NCBI RefSeq assembly: GCF_002920615.1
Contig: NZ_PQSU01000010.1
Span: forward strand, 124,001 to 188,000
DNA length: 64,000 bases
Direction of reading: 5' to 3'
Source: Streptomyces sp. Ru62
Lineage (GTDB): Bacteria; Actinomycetota; Actinomycetes; Streptomycetales; Streptomycetaceae
Position numbers and translations under genes: made by a program. The notes beneath the pieces were generated by a model. The model ran no database searches, was not told where the DNA came from, and saw only the letters and a list, made by a program, of their open reading frames with translations. Of this stretch, positions 23,317-32,331 are shown piece by piece. Each line of letters begins with the position of its first letter. Positions within the stretch are counted from its first letter, which is position 1.

Positions 23317-25542
23317 TCAGGTCGCCGGGAGCTGCGTGCGCAGCAGCGTCTGCAGGCGGGTCGTGCGTGGCTTGGCCGGGACCTCCGCCACCGCCTTCGG
23401 CAGGGCCTGTTCCACGCCGTGCACGACGGACAGATGCCGTTCCGCCCGGCCGAACGCCGTGTACACCCAGGGGCGGCTGAGGGCCTGCGCGGCATCGCCG
23501 GGCAGGACGACGACGGCCGCCGGCCAGCGGGTGCCCACCGCCTGGTGCGCGGTCAGCGCCCAGCCGTGCCGGACGCCGCCCTCCACCCGCTCGCGCGGTA
23601 CGACAACGGGGGCGCCGGCGCACGACAGGTGCAGCCCGTCGGCGTCGGCCTTCACCACCACACCCGGCACCGTGCGCCCCGGAGCGGGGGAGTAGGCGAT
23701 CCGGTCGCCGGGGTCGAAGCCGCCGAACCGGCCGGGGCCGGGGTTGAGACGCTCCTTCAGGGCGGCGTTGAGGGCGCGGGTGCCCGCGGCGCCGCCGTGG
23801 CCCGGGGTGATCACCACGGTATGGTCGGCCGGGACGCCGATCGCCCGTGGCACCGAGTCCGCGACCAACTGCGCCGTCCGGTGCACGGCCTCGCCCGCGT
23901 CGCGCACCGGCACGATGACGATCTCCTTGCCCGGCGCCGCGACCTGGTTCAGCTCTCCGACGCCGATGCCGGAGACCAGCTCGCCGAGCGGGCCGGGGTC
24001 GGGGACGCGGGAGGCGATCTGCGGGCAGGCACGGGCCGCGAGCAGGTCGGCGAAGACCCGGCCCGGACCGGCCGACCAGAGCACCCCGGGGTCGCCGGCG
24101 AGCAGCAGCCGCGCCCCGTCGGGCAGCGACTCCACCAGCATCGCGGCGCTCTCCACGTCGAGCTGGGGCGCGTCCGGCACGATCAGCAGATCGAGTTCCA
24201 GGGCGCCGTCCGCGTCGCGGCCCGGGCCCTCGGCCCCGGACAGCAGCCCCGCGACCGTGCCCACGCCGTGCTCCGCCGGCTCCCCGCCCAGCCGCTCGGC
24301 CAGACGCCGGCGCCCGTCCGGGGTGTGGCAGGCGGCGAAGGCCCGCAGGCCCGCCGCACGGGCCGCACCGAGCAACGCGGCCGGTTCGGCGCGGGCCGCC
24401 TCCCCGCCGGTGTGCAGCACCAGGCCGTGGCCGGCGACCGCGCGGGCCAGCTCGGCCGCACCGCCGGACAACCCGGCCGCGGTCGCCTCCCAGGCCTGCC
24501 CGGCCTCCTTGGCCACGGAGTTGACCAGCCGGGCGAGGCCGTCCGCGAGGCTCTCCTCGGCCAGCGCGTACCGCTCCAGGCCGACGAGGACCCGGACGGG
24601 CCGCTCCCGCTCCTCGTCGGTGTCCTCGTCGCTTGTCCGGGGCGCGGCGGCGCCGGGCTCCTCCAGGGCGTCCTGGAACACCAGCGCCTCGCCCTCGGCG
24701 AGCGCCACCTGCACCGCCGCGTCCGGGTCCGGGACGCCCTGCTTGCCGAGCGCCGCGGTGAGCGTGGGCAGCTCCAGGGCGGTGTGCCCGGCCACGGCCG
24801 CCTGCTCCAGCAGCCAGACGGTCAGCGCGCGGCCCCGCCGCTCGTCGTCCGGGCCGCAGGCCGCGCCGAGCAGCGCCCGGGCGAAACCGTCGGCCTGGTC
24901 CGGCCGTACGCCGCCGACCCGGAGGAGCTGCCAGGGGTCCTCCCGGAGGGCGCTGTCGGCGCCCTCACCGAGGGCCGCGGCGACCTGGGGAGCCAGGGTG
25001 TCGGGCGCGCCGCCCTCGGCCAGTACGCCGCGCACGGCGTCGACGGTCTGCGGCGCGGGGCCGCTGGGTGCGACGGGGGCGGGGGCCGGCTGGGGCCTGC
25101 GCACCGGTTCCGGGGCGGGGCGGCGCGGTGCCGGTGCGGGCTCCGCGAACACCGTGGCCACCGGCTTCTCGCCGCTCTCCACGGCCCGGACCGCCGCGAG
25201 CAGGTCGGCCGCCTTGCCGCTGAGCTTGGCGCCGCTGTCGATCGGGCCCCCCTTCTCGGCCTTGCGCCGCTCGATCCGCTCCCGCTCGACCCGCTGCGCG
25301 GCCAACTCGGCCTCCGCCTCGGACAACTCGGCGGCGCCACCCTCGGCAGCGGCGGCGCCACCCTCGGCATCGCCGGAGCCGCCGACGGCGTCCGCCCTAC
25401 CCGAGTCGCCGACGGCACCCGCGTCGCCGGTGTCGGTCGTGCCCTTGGCCGTGACGGCCCCGTCGGTGCCCTGCTCCGTGGTCCCCGGTGTGTCCGGCGT
25501 CCCCGGCCCGGCTTCCTCCGTGGTCTCCGGCTCCGTGCTCAC
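23317..25542 (-). CDS. RecD-like helicase homologue with degenerate ATPase motifs
   Basis: 741 residues. A low-complexity, acidic/Pro-rich N-terminus (about 1-175) is followed by helix-hairpin-helix-like segments (DPWQLLRVGGVRPDQADGFA). The RecD-type core has altered motifs: the Walker A position reads LVLHTGGEAARAEP (near 374) without GKT. Walker B reads LLIVPDAPQLD (near 452) where RecD has DEA. The C-terminal ALTAHQAVGTRWPAAVV (near 658) is well kept. It is probably not an ATP-driven helicase. GTG 25542 overlaps the aldo/keto reductase stop by 4 nt. Confidence 0.8.
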   Translation of the reverse strand: MSTEPETTEEAGPGTPDTPGTTEQGTDGAVTAKGTTDTGDAGAVGDSGRADAVGGSGDAEGGAAAAEGGAAELSEAEAELAAQRVERERIERRKAEKGGPIDSGAKLSGKAADLLAAVRAVESGEKPVATVFAEPAPAPRRPAPEPVRRPQPAPAPVAPSGPAPQTVDAVRGVLAEGGAPDTLAPQVAAALGEGADSALREDPWQLLRVGGVRPDQADGFARALLGAACGPDDERRGRALTVWLLEQAAVAGHTALELPTLTAALGKQGVPDPDAAVQVALAEGEALVFQDALEEPGAAAPRTSDEDTDEERERPVRVLVGLERYALAEESLADGLARLVNSVAKEAGQAWEATAAGLSGGAAELARAVAGHGLVLHTGGEAARAEPAALLGAARAAGLRAFAACHTPDGRRRLAERLGGEPAEHGVGTVAGLLSGAEGPGRDADGALELDLLIVPDAPQLDVESAAMLVESLPDGARLLLAGDPGVLWSAGPGRVFADLLAARACPQIASRVPDPGPLGELVSGIGVGELNQVAAPGKEIVIVPVRDAGEAVHRTAQLVADSVPRAIGVPADHTVVITPGHGGAAGTRALNAALKERLNPGPGRFGGFDPGDRIAYSPAPGRTVPGVVVKADADGLHLSCAGAPVVVPRERVEGGVRHGWALTAHQAVGTRWPAAVVVLPGDAAQALSRPWVYTAFGRAERHLSVVHGVEQALPKAVAEVPAKPRTTRLQTLLRTQLPAT

Positions 25543-26522
25543 AGCGTGCTCCAGTCGTGATCGGGATAGCGGTGCACGGGCGCCGACACATCGTCCAGCG
25601 CCCGGCAGATCTCGTCAGGAAGACTAAGGGCCTCCACTGACAACGCCGCCGTGAGCTGCTGTGCGTTGCGCGCGCCGACGATCGGCGCGGCCACCCCGGG
25701 CCGGTCCCGCACCCAGGCGAGGGCCACCTGGAGCGGGGTGACCGCGAGCCCGTCGGCGGCCGTCGTCACCGCGTCCACGATGCGGGTCGCCGTGTCGTCC
25801 AGATACGGCTCCACGAACGGCGCCAGATGTTCGGAGGCGCCACGCGAGTCCGGGGGAGTGGTGTGCCGGTACTTTCCGGTCAGTACGCCCCGGCCGAGCG
25901 GCGAGGAGGGCAGCAGGCCCACCCCGAGGTCGAGCGCGGCGGGCAGCACCTCGCGCTCCACGCCCCGCTGGAGCAGCGAGTACTCCATCTGCGTGCTGGC
26001 CAGCCGGGTGCGGGCGCCCGGCGCGGCGAGCTGCCAGGTGGCCGCCTTGGCCAGTTGCCAGCCGCAGAAATTGGACACTCCCGCGTACCGGGCCCGGCCG
26101 CTGCCGACCGCCAGGTCGAGGGCGTGGAGCGTCTCCTCCAGCGGGGTGTCGGGGTCGTAAGCGTGGATGTGCCACAGGTCGACGTAGTCGGTGCCCAGGC
26201 GGGCCAGGGAGGCGTCGAGCGCGGCGAGCAGATGGCCGCGGGAGCCGTCGAAGCGGCGGTCGGGGTCGGGCACGCTGCCCGCCTTGGTGGAGATGACCAG
26301 GTCACGGCGCGGCACCAGCCCGTCCATGAGCCGGCCCAGCAGATACTCCGCCTCCCCGTCGCCGTACACGTCCGCGGTGTCGACCAGGGTGCCGCCGGCC
26401 TCCCAGAACGCCTTCAGCATGTCCGCGGCGTCGTGCTCGTCGGTGTCCCGGCCCCAGGTGAGGGTGCCGAGTCCGATCCGGGACACGCGCAGGCCGGTCC
26501 GGCCGAGATGCCTCTGCTCCAT
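25539..26522 (-). CDS. Aldo/keto reductase
   Basis: 327-residue (beta/alpha)8 NADPH-dependent oxidoreductase. The catalytic tetrad is Asp48, Tyr53, Lys80 and His120 (DTADVYG, ISTKAG, LWHIHAYD). The C-terminal cofactor segment PIVGARNAQQL is present. The start ATG 26522 fits the family N-terminus MEQRHLGRTGLRVSRIGLGT, although the ribosome site is weak. It is the upstream gene of a coupled pair with the RecD-like gene (GTGA overlap). Substrate unknown. Confidence 0.92.
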   Translation of the reverse strand: MEQRHLGRTGLRVSRIGLGTLTWGRDTDEHDAADMLKAFWEAGGTLVDTADVYGDGEAEYLLGRLMDGLVPRRDLVISTKAGSVPDPDRRFDGSRGHLLAALDASLARLGTDYVDLWHIHAYDPDTPLEETLHALDLAVGSGRARYAGVSNFCGWQLAKAATWQLAAPGARTRLASTQMEYSLLQRGVEREVLPAALDLGVGLLPSSPLGRGVLTGKYRHTTPPDSRGASEHLAPFVEPYLDDTATRIVDAVTTAADGLAVTPLQVALAWVRDRPGVAAPIVGARNAQQLTAALSVEALSLPDEICRALDDVSAPVHRYPDHDWSTL

Positions 26523-26659
26523 GCCCGCGAGATTACTGGCCAGAACCGGTGCGGTGGGTTGCCTGTGGACAACCCGTTCGGAGCGCTCCGAACGCCCGGC
26601 GACCTGCGTGACCGGCCGCCACCGGTCCGCAGCCGGGGAACCGTCGACGAACCACCGGA

Positions 26660-26728
26660 GGGACCACCGAGGAACAACCGCAGGGATCACCGAGGTGCCA
26701 CCGCAGGGACCACCGGCGAACCGCCGGA
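26660..26728. repeat. Three 23-bp tandem repeats
   Basis: Units at 26660-26682, 26683-26705 and 26706-26728 follow the pattern GGGAYCACCG-GG...CACCGCA with several differences. They lie in the gap between the divergent aldo/keto reductase and LLM oxidoreductase genes (26523-26811). I see no other feature in that gap. Confidence 0.7.
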
Positions 26729-26811
26729 GCCGGGCACCCTGCCCCCGGCACCCACCCCCGCGCTAAGGTCTGCCGCACAGGGACGTTACTCATGGGTAAG
26801 GGGATTCGGCC

Positions 26812-27867
26812 ATGCAGCTCGGGATCAACCTCGGCTACTGGGGTGCCGGAATGGACGGCGACAACCTGGCCGTGGCGCAGGAGGCCGACCGGCTGGGCTA
26901 CGCGGTGTGCTGGGCCGCCGAGGCCTACGGCTCCGACGCGGCCACCGTGCTCAGCTGGGTCGCCGCGCAGACCGAGCGCATCGACGTCGGCTCGGCCATC
27001 TTCCAGATCCCGGCCCGGCAGCCCGCGATGACCGCGATGACCGCGGCCACGCTCGACTCGCTCTCCGGCGGCCGGTTCCGGCTCGGCCTCGGCGTCTCGG
27101 GCCCGCAGGTCTCCGAGGGCTGGTACGGCGTCAAGTTCGACAAGCCGCTCGCCCGCACCCGCGAGTACGTGGAGATCGTCCGCAGGGCGATGACCCGGGA
27201 GCGGCTGACGTACGAGGGCGAGCACTGGACGCTGCCGCTGCCGGGCGGCCCGGGCAAGCCGATCAAGCTGACCGTGCACCCGCAGCGCGAGCACATCCCG
27301 CTCTACATCGCCGCGATCGGCCCGAAGAACCTGGAGCAGACCGGTGAGATCGCCGACGGGGCGCTGCTGATCTTCCCCTCCGCCGAGCACCTGGAGGAGA
27401 CCACGATCACCCATCTGCGCGCCGGCCGCGAGAAGGCGGGCCTGACGCTCGACGGCTTCGACGTGTGCCCGACCCTGCCGCTCGCGGTCGGCGACGACAA
27501 GGACGTGCCCCGGCTCGCGGACACCTTCAGGCCGTACACCGCGCTCTACGTGGGCGGCATGGGCAGCGCCAAGCAGAACTTCTACAACAGGCTCGCGCAG
27601 CGCATGGGGTACGAGAAGGAGGCCGCCGAGATCCAGCGGAAGTACCTGTCCGGGGACAAGCAGGGCGCCGCGGCCGCGATCCCGCACGACCTCATCGACA
27701 AGACCACGCTGCTGGGTTCGGTCGACCGCATCGCCGACCGGATGAAGGCATACGCCGCCGCCGGGGTCACCACCCTCAGCCTGGCCCCGGCCGGCTTCAC
27801 GCTGGAGGAGCGGATCGCCTCCCTGCGGGCCGGCAGCGAGGCCCTGGAGCGCGCCGGGCTCGCCTGA
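26812..27867 (+). CDS. LLM class F420-dependent oxidoreductase
   Basis: 351-residue luciferase-like monooxygenase-fold protein, in the actinobacterial F420-dependent branch. It shows INLGYWGAGMDGDNLAVAQE, the IFQIPARQPAMTAMTAATLD strand, GGRFRLGLGVSGPQVSEGWYG and a C-terminal helix AAGVTTLSLAPAG. ATG 26812 starts directly at the first beta strand. The substrate is unknown. It is alone on the plus strand between the repeat gap and the ferritin-like gene. Confidence 0.9.
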   Translation: MQLGINLGYWGAGMDGDNLAVAQEADRLGYAVCWAAEAYGSDAATVLSWVAAQTERIDVGSAIFQIPARQPAMTAMTAATLDSLSGGRFRLGLGVSGPQVSEGWYGVKFDKPLARTREYVEIVRRAMTRERLTYEGEHWTLPLPGGPGKPIKLTVHPQREHIPLYIAAIGPKNLEQTGEIADGALLIFPSAEHLEETTITHLRAGREKAGLTLDGFDVCPTLPLAVGDDKDVPRLADTFRPYTALYVGGMGSAKQNFYNRLAQRMGYEKEAAEIQRKYLSGDKQGAAAAIPHDLIDKTTLLGSVDRIADRMKAYAAAGVTTLSLAPAGFTLEERIASLRAGSEALERAGLA

Positions 27868-28225
27868 GGGACGTCAGCGGCCGTGGTGGGGGCTCGGGGG
27901 TCTTCCCCGCCACGGCCGTCACGCAGAACAACGCGCTCGGCACCGCCCGGTTACGACCGCGCCCCGCACTTTCCCGCCTCCAGCGGCACACGCCCCGTAC
28001 TGTCCCGCCTCCAGCGCCACACGCCCGCCGCCCCCGCCACCCCACCGAGGGCCGGCCGACCCCGCCCCCCGTCCACGCCCCCGGCGCCCCGCCCGGCGGG
28101 CGCCGTCCTCCGTTCGGGTCAGTGCGCCCGCACCCCTGTTGCGGCCCCCTCCACGCCGCATTTGACTCGTGTTTCGCGGGATCCGTTCTCGCGGAGTCCG
28201 GCGGAGCTGCGGAGAGGGGCCTGCC
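27868..28225. other. Gene-free gap with a 31-bp tandem duplication
   Basis: No gene is seen between the LLM oxidoreductase and the ferritin-like gene. At 27960-27990 and 27991-28021 a 31-bp unit (CGCCCCG-ACT-TCCCGCCTCC and so on) occurs twice in tandem with three differences. The rest is C-rich DNA. The final 30 bp include the ribosome site of the next gene. Confidence 0.65.
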
Positions 28226-29014
28226 ATGCTGTCGGCCAAGAGCCTGTTCCAGGAGATCCTCGACAACGACGAGTCCTTCCGGCTCTTCTGCTCCATCGCC
28301 GCCAGCGGGGAGGCCCAGGGCGGCTGGGAGAACGGGCGGATCGCCGCGCTGGTGCCGGAGGGCGAACGCGCGCTGGCCCCGAAGATCGCCCGGCACGGCG
28401 CCGACGAGGACAAGCACGGGCGCATCTTCGCCGCCCTGCTGAAGAAGCGCGGCCTCAGCCCCGTCCCCGTCCCGCCCGAGACCGACTACACGATGCTCCT
28501 GGAGCGGTACGGCATCGGCCTCGCCCACGACAAACTGCGCCGGGACGAGCCGCTGACCGTGCGGGACGTCATCGTCTACCTCGCGCACAGCCGGGTCACC
28601 GAACAGCGCGCCGCCGAGCAGCTGGGACTGCTCCGGACGCACTTCGCCGACCACCCGGAGATCGGCAGGGCCGTCCGCATGATCTCCGACGACGAGGACA
28701 ACCACCTCGCCTACACCCACGAGGAACTGCTGCGCCTCGCCGCCGCCGGGCACGGCCGGCTGATCCAGCGCACCCTGCGCGCGTGCGCGCTCACCGAGAT
28801 CCGCGTCCACCGGGACGTCAGCCTCGCCGTCATGGCCCACATGGGCCGCATCCTGCGCTGGCCGAGGACCAGGTCCGCGCTGCTCGCGGCCGGCATCCAC
28901 GCCCAGTACGCGTACGAACGCCTCGCGGGCTGGCACCGCATGGTCACCCTCACCATGCCCGAGCGCCGCGACGCCCTCGGCGGACCGGCGGCACCCGCCC
29001 CCGAGTTCGCCTGA
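28226..29014 (+). CDS. Ferritin-like domain protein
   Basis: 262-residue helical protein with carboxylate/His pairs of a di-iron ferritin-like fold: GADEDKHGRIFAALL, VTEQRAAEQLGLL and SDDEDNHLAYTHEELL. A fourth helix has ALTEIRVHRDVSLAVMAHMG. The ATG follows GGAGAGGGG. It may be an oxidase, an iron-binding protein or a membrane-associated desaturase-like enzyme; no substrate can be named. It converges on corA, the stops being 8 nt apart. Confidence 0.82.
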   Translation: MLSAKSLFQEILDNDESFRLFCSIAASGEAQGGWENGRIAALVPEGERALAPKIARHGADEDKHGRIFAALLKKRGLSPVPVPPETDYTMLLERYGIGLAHDKLRRDEPLTVRDVIVYLAHSRVTEQRAAEQLGLLRTHFADHPEIGRAVRMISDDEDNHLAYTHEELLRLAAAGHGRLIQRTLRACALTEIRVHRDVSLAVMAHMGRILRWPRTRSALLAAGIHAQYAYERLAGWHRMVTLTMPERRDALGGPAAPAPEFA

Positions 29015-29021
29015 GCCGCGC

Positions 29022-30026
29022 TCACAGCCAGCCGCGCCGCTTGAACTGCCGGTACAGCAGCACCTCCAGCACGGCCATCACCAGGATCACCGCCGGATAC
29101 GACCACAGCCAGTGCAGCTCGGGCATGTGGTCGAAGTTCATGCCGTAGATGCCCGCGATCATCGTGGGGACCGCGGCCATCGCCGCCCACGCGGAGATCT
29201 TCCGCATGTCGTCGTTCTGCCGCACGCTCATCTGCGCCAGGTGGGCGGAGAGGATGTCCGACACCAGCCGGTCCAGGGCCTCCACGGACTCGTTCACGCG
29301 CGTGAGGTGGTCGCCCACGTCCCGGAAGAACGGCCGCGCCTTGTCGTGCACGAAGGGCACCGTGCCGCCCATCGGGCCGTTGCCGGCCAGCCGGGCCAGC
29401 GGCAGCGCCAGCGGCCCGGTGGCCCGGCGGAACTCCAGGACCTGCCGCTTGAAGGTGTAGATCCGGGACGCGGTGTTGCGGGAACCGCCGGTCTCCGGCT
29501 GGAACACCTCCGCCTCCAGCTCGTCCAGGTCGGTCTGCAGCTCCGTCGCCACCTCCAGGTAGTGGTCGACGGTGGCGTCCGCGATGGCGTACAGCACGGC
29601 GGTGGGACCCTTGTCGAGCATCTCCGGCTCCTCCTCCAGCCGGTGCCGCACCGCCGCCAGCGGCGAACACTCGCCGTGCCGGACCGTCACCACGAAACAG
29701 TCGCCGATGAAGACCATCACCTCCCCGGCGGAGACCGCGTCGCTCTCGGGCTCGTACACGACCGGCTTCAGCACCATGAACAGCGAGTCGTCGTACACCT
29801 CCAGCTTGGGCCGCTGATGTGCCTTGAGGGCGTCCTCCACGGCCAGCGGATGCAGTCCGAACTCCTGGGTGACCAGGTCGAACTCCCGCTCGGACGGCTC
29901 GTGCAGCCCGATCCACACGAAGCCGCCGGCCGCCCGCGCCTCGGCGAGCGCGTCGGACAGGTCCTCCGGCCCCTCGGTGCGGTGCCCGTGCCGATATATG
30001 GCGCAGTCCACGATCACGCTGCGCAT
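29022..30026 (-). CDS. corA: CorA family magnesium/cobalt transporter
   Basis: 334-residue CorA channel: a large N-terminal cytoplasmic funnel domain and two C-terminal membrane helices. The signature YGMNFDHMPEL is at the pore loop and a basic tail YRQFKRRGWL follows the last helix. ATG 30026 has GAAGGGAG upstream and is preferred over an in-frame codon 13 residues earlier. It is divergent from the histidine phosphatase gene (53 bp). Confidence 0.95.
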   Translation of the reverse strand: MRSVIVDCAIYRHGHRTEGPEDLSDALAEARAAGGFVWIGLHEPSEREFDLVTQEFGLHPLAVEDALKAHQRPKLEVYDDSLFMVLKPVVYEPESDAVSAGEVMVFIGDCFVVTVRHGECSPLAAVRHRLEEEPEMLDKGPTAVLYAIADATVDHYLEVATELQTDLDELEAEVFQPETGGSRNTASRIYTFKRQVLEFRRATGPLALPLARLAGNGPMGGTVPFVHDKARPFFRDVGDHLTRVNESVEALDRLVSDILSAHLAQMSVRQNDDMRKISAWAAMAAVPTMIAGIYGMNFDHMPELHWLWSYPAVILVMAVLEVLLYRQFKRRGWL

Positions 30027-30079
30027 TCTCCCTTCGCCCAGCCGCCGGCGCACGCCTCCGTGCACCTACCCTGGTCCGC

Positions 30080-30766
30080 ATGCCCACGCTGATCCTCGTC
30101 AGGCACGGACGTTCCACCGCCAACACCTCCGGTGTGCTCGCCGGGCGGACGCCCGGCGTCGCCCTGGACGAGCGCGGCGCCGCGCAGGCCGCCGCGCTGC
30201 CCGCACGGCTCGCCGGCCTGCCGCTCTCCGAGGTCGTCACCAGCCCGCTCCAGCGCTGCCAGGAGACCGTACGCCCCCTGTTGGAGGCCCGCCCCGGCCT
30301 GTCCGTCCACACCGAGGAGCGGATCGGGGAGTGCGACTACGGCGACTGGTCCGGCCGCAAGCTCGCCGAGCTGAAGGACGAGCCGCTGATGGAGGTCGTC
30401 CAGGCCCACCCGTCCGCCGCCGCCTTCCCCGGCGGGGAGTCCATGCGGGCCATGCAGACCCGGGCCGCGGAGGCCGTACGCGAGTGGAACGCGCGCGTGG
30501 AGCAAGAGCACGGCGCCGACGCCGTCTACCTGATGTGCTCCCACGGCGACATCATCAAGTCGCTCGTCGCCGACGCCCTCGGTCTTCACCTCGATCTCTT
30601 CCAGCGGATCTCCGTGGAACCCTGTTCCGTCACCGCCATCCGCTACACCCGCCTGCGGCCCTTCCTCGTCCGCCTCGGCGACACCGGGGACTTCGCTTCG
30701 CTCGCCCCGCGCGAGGAACCCGGTGAGGGCGACGCACCGGTCGGGGGTGGTGCGGGCGCACCGTGA
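30080..30766 (+). CDS. Histidine phosphatase family protein (MSMEG_4193-like)
   Basis: 228-residue phosphoglycerate-mutase-fold enzyme with the catalytic RHGRSTAN (8-15), SPLQRCQET, GECDYGDWSGRKL and the second His in MCSHGDIIKS. It resembles the MSMEG_4193 putative phosphomutase family. It is first of a plus-strand run with DUF3090, a kinase-like protein and mshC. The same trio is adjacent in mycobacteria (Rv2135c-Rv2133c, recalled), so the proteins probably work together. The substrate is unknown. Confidence 0.9.
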   Translation: MPTLILVRHGRSTANTSGVLAGRTPGVALDERGAAQAAALPARLAGLPLSEVVTSPLQRCQETVRPLLEARPGLSVHTEERIGECDYGDWSGRKLAELKDEPLMEVVQAHPSAAAFPGGESMRAMQTRAAEAVREWNARVEQEHGADAVYLMCSHGDIIKSLVADALGLHLDLFQRISVEPCSVTAIRYTRLRPFLVRLGDTGDFASLAPREEPGEGDAPVGGGAGAP

Positions 30767-30865
30767 TCGTCGGCCGCAGTAGGGTGAAGCGACCCACCCC
30801 ACCGCGTGTCCGCACGGCCCGCACCGCTGAAACGCTCGAAACCACGACATCAATGGAGACAGGAC

Positions 30866-31456
30866 GTGTCCCGTCAGGTGTTCCTCTACGACCAGCCGGA
30901 CCGCTTCGTGGCCGGCACGGTCGGACTGCCCGGGCGCCGTACGTTCTTCCTCCAGGCCACCGCAGGCCCCCGGGTGACCAGCGTGGTCCTGGAGAAGACC
31001 CAGGTCGCCGCGCTCGCCGAGCGCATGGACGAACTGCTCGACGAGGTCGTACGCCGTAGTGGCGGCAGCGCCGCGGTCCCCGCCGTGGCCCCCTCCGAGA
31101 TCGCCGACACCGCGCCGCTGGAGACCCCCATCGAGGAGGAGTTCCGCGTCGGCACCATGGCCCTGGCCTGGGACGGCGAGGAACAGCGCATGATCGTCGA
31201 GGCGCAGGCCCTCGTGGAGCTGGAGGCCGACACCGAGGAGGACCTGGCCGAGGCCGAGGAGCGGTTGCTCCAGGACGAGGAGAACGGGCCCCCGATGCTG
31301 CGGGTCCGGCTGACCGGCGCGCAGGCCAGGGCCTTCGCCAAGCGCGCCCTCGACATCGTCAACGCCGGGCGGCCACCGTGCCCGCTGTGCAGCCTCCCGC
31401 TCGATCCGGAAGGACATGTATGTCCGCGCCAGAACGGATACCGCCGCGGAGCGTGA
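30866..31456 (+). CDS. DUF3090 family protein
   Basis: 196-residue conserved actinobacterial protein starting with VSRQVFLYDQPDRFVAG and ending in a Cys4 zinc-knuckle-like CPLCSLPLDPEGHVCP. The middle is acidic (ADTEEDLAEAEERLLQDEEN). The GTG start lies after GGAGACAGG. The gene overlaps the kinase-like gene by 37 nt, which suggests coupled expression. Function is unknown; the constant link to a histidine phosphatase and a kinase-like protein suggests a phospho-transfer module. Confidence 0.9.
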   Translation: MSRQVFLYDQPDRFVAGTVGLPGRRTFFLQATAGPRVTSVVLEKTQVAALAERMDELLDEVVRRSGGSAAVPAVAPSEIADTAPLETPIEEEFRVGTMALAWDGEEQRMIVEAQALVELEADTEEDLAEAEERLLQDEENGPPMLRVRLTGAQARAFAKRALDIVNAGRPPCPLCSLPLDPEGHVCPRQNGYRRGA

Positions 31457-32244
31457 CGGCCGATCCCGACCCCGCCGAGCTGCTCGCGCGGGGTGAGCTG
31501 ACCGTGCGCGGCCGGATCCGCGAGGCGTCCAACGCGGCGCTGTTCTGCACGGTCGCCCTTGACGGCCGGGAAGCCTCCTGCGTGTACAAGCCGGTGGCCG
31601 GGGAGCGCCCCCTGTGGGACTTCCCCGACGGCACCCTCGCGGGCCGCGAGGTGGCCGCCTACGAGGTCTCCGAGGCCACCGGCTGGGGGCTCGTGCCGCC
31701 CACCGTGCTGCGCGACGGGCCGTACGGCGAGGGCATGTGCCAGCTGTGGATCGACGTCCACCCCGAGGCGGAGCTGCTCGCCCTGGTCGACGGCGAGGAG
31801 CCGGAGCCGGGCTGGAAGGCGATCGGCTTCGCCGAGGTCGGCGAGGACCGCACCGCCCTGCTGGTGCACGCCGACGACGCGCGGCTGCGCCGGCTCGCCG
31901 TCCTGGACGCGGTGATCAACAACGCCGACCGCAAGGGCGGCCATCTGCTGCCCACCGCCGAGGGCCGGCTGTACGGCATCGACCACGGCGTCACCTTCAA
32001 CGTCGAGAACAAGCTGCGCACCCTGCTGTGGGGCTGGGCCGGGGAACCCCTCACCCCGGAGGCCGTCGACGTCCTCAAGGGGCTGCGGGACGGCCTGGAG
32101 GGCGAGCTGGGCCGGCGGCTGGCCGCGCTGATCACGGCGGCCGAGATCGACGCCACACGCGCGCGTGTCGACGGGTTGCTCACCTCGGGCCTGCATCCGG
32201 AGCCGAGCGGGGAGTGGCCCGCCATCCCCTGGCCGCCCGTGTAA
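31420..32244 (+). CDS. SCO1664 family (PI3/4-kinase-like fold) protein
   Basis: 274-residue protein of the conserved actinobacterial SCO1664 family. The kinase-like features are a Lys in ASCVYKPVAGERPLWDFP, LDAVINNADRKGGHLL (catalytic-loop-like, Asn-Asn-Ala-Asp-Arg) and YGIDHGVTFN (metal-loop-like). They match the layout of HipA/phosphatidylinositol-kinase-like folds. ATG 31420 has GGAAGGA upstream. The target is unknown; protein or small-molecule phosphorylation opposing the histidine phosphatase is my inference. The gene overlaps DUF3090 and precedes mshC. Confidence 0.85.
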   Translation: MSAPERIPPRSVTADPDPAELLARGELTVRGRIREASNAALFCTVALDGREASCVYKPVAGERPLWDFPDGTLAGREVAAYEVSEATGWGLVPPTVLRDGPYGEGMCQLWIDVHPEAELLALVDGEEPEPGWKAIGFAEVGEDRTALLVHADDARLRRLAVLDAVINNADRKGGHLLPTAEGRLYGIDHGVTFNVENKLRTLLWGWAGEPLTPEAVDVLKGLRDGLEGELGRRLAALITAAEIDATRARVDGLLTSGLHPEPSGEWPAIPWPPV

Positions 32245-32331
32245 GCACATCCGGCGCCGAGGCACAAGAACGCGGAACCGGCCATCCAGCCCGATCCCGT
32301 TCGTATCCGCAGCTCGGCGCCGGTTAGGCTC

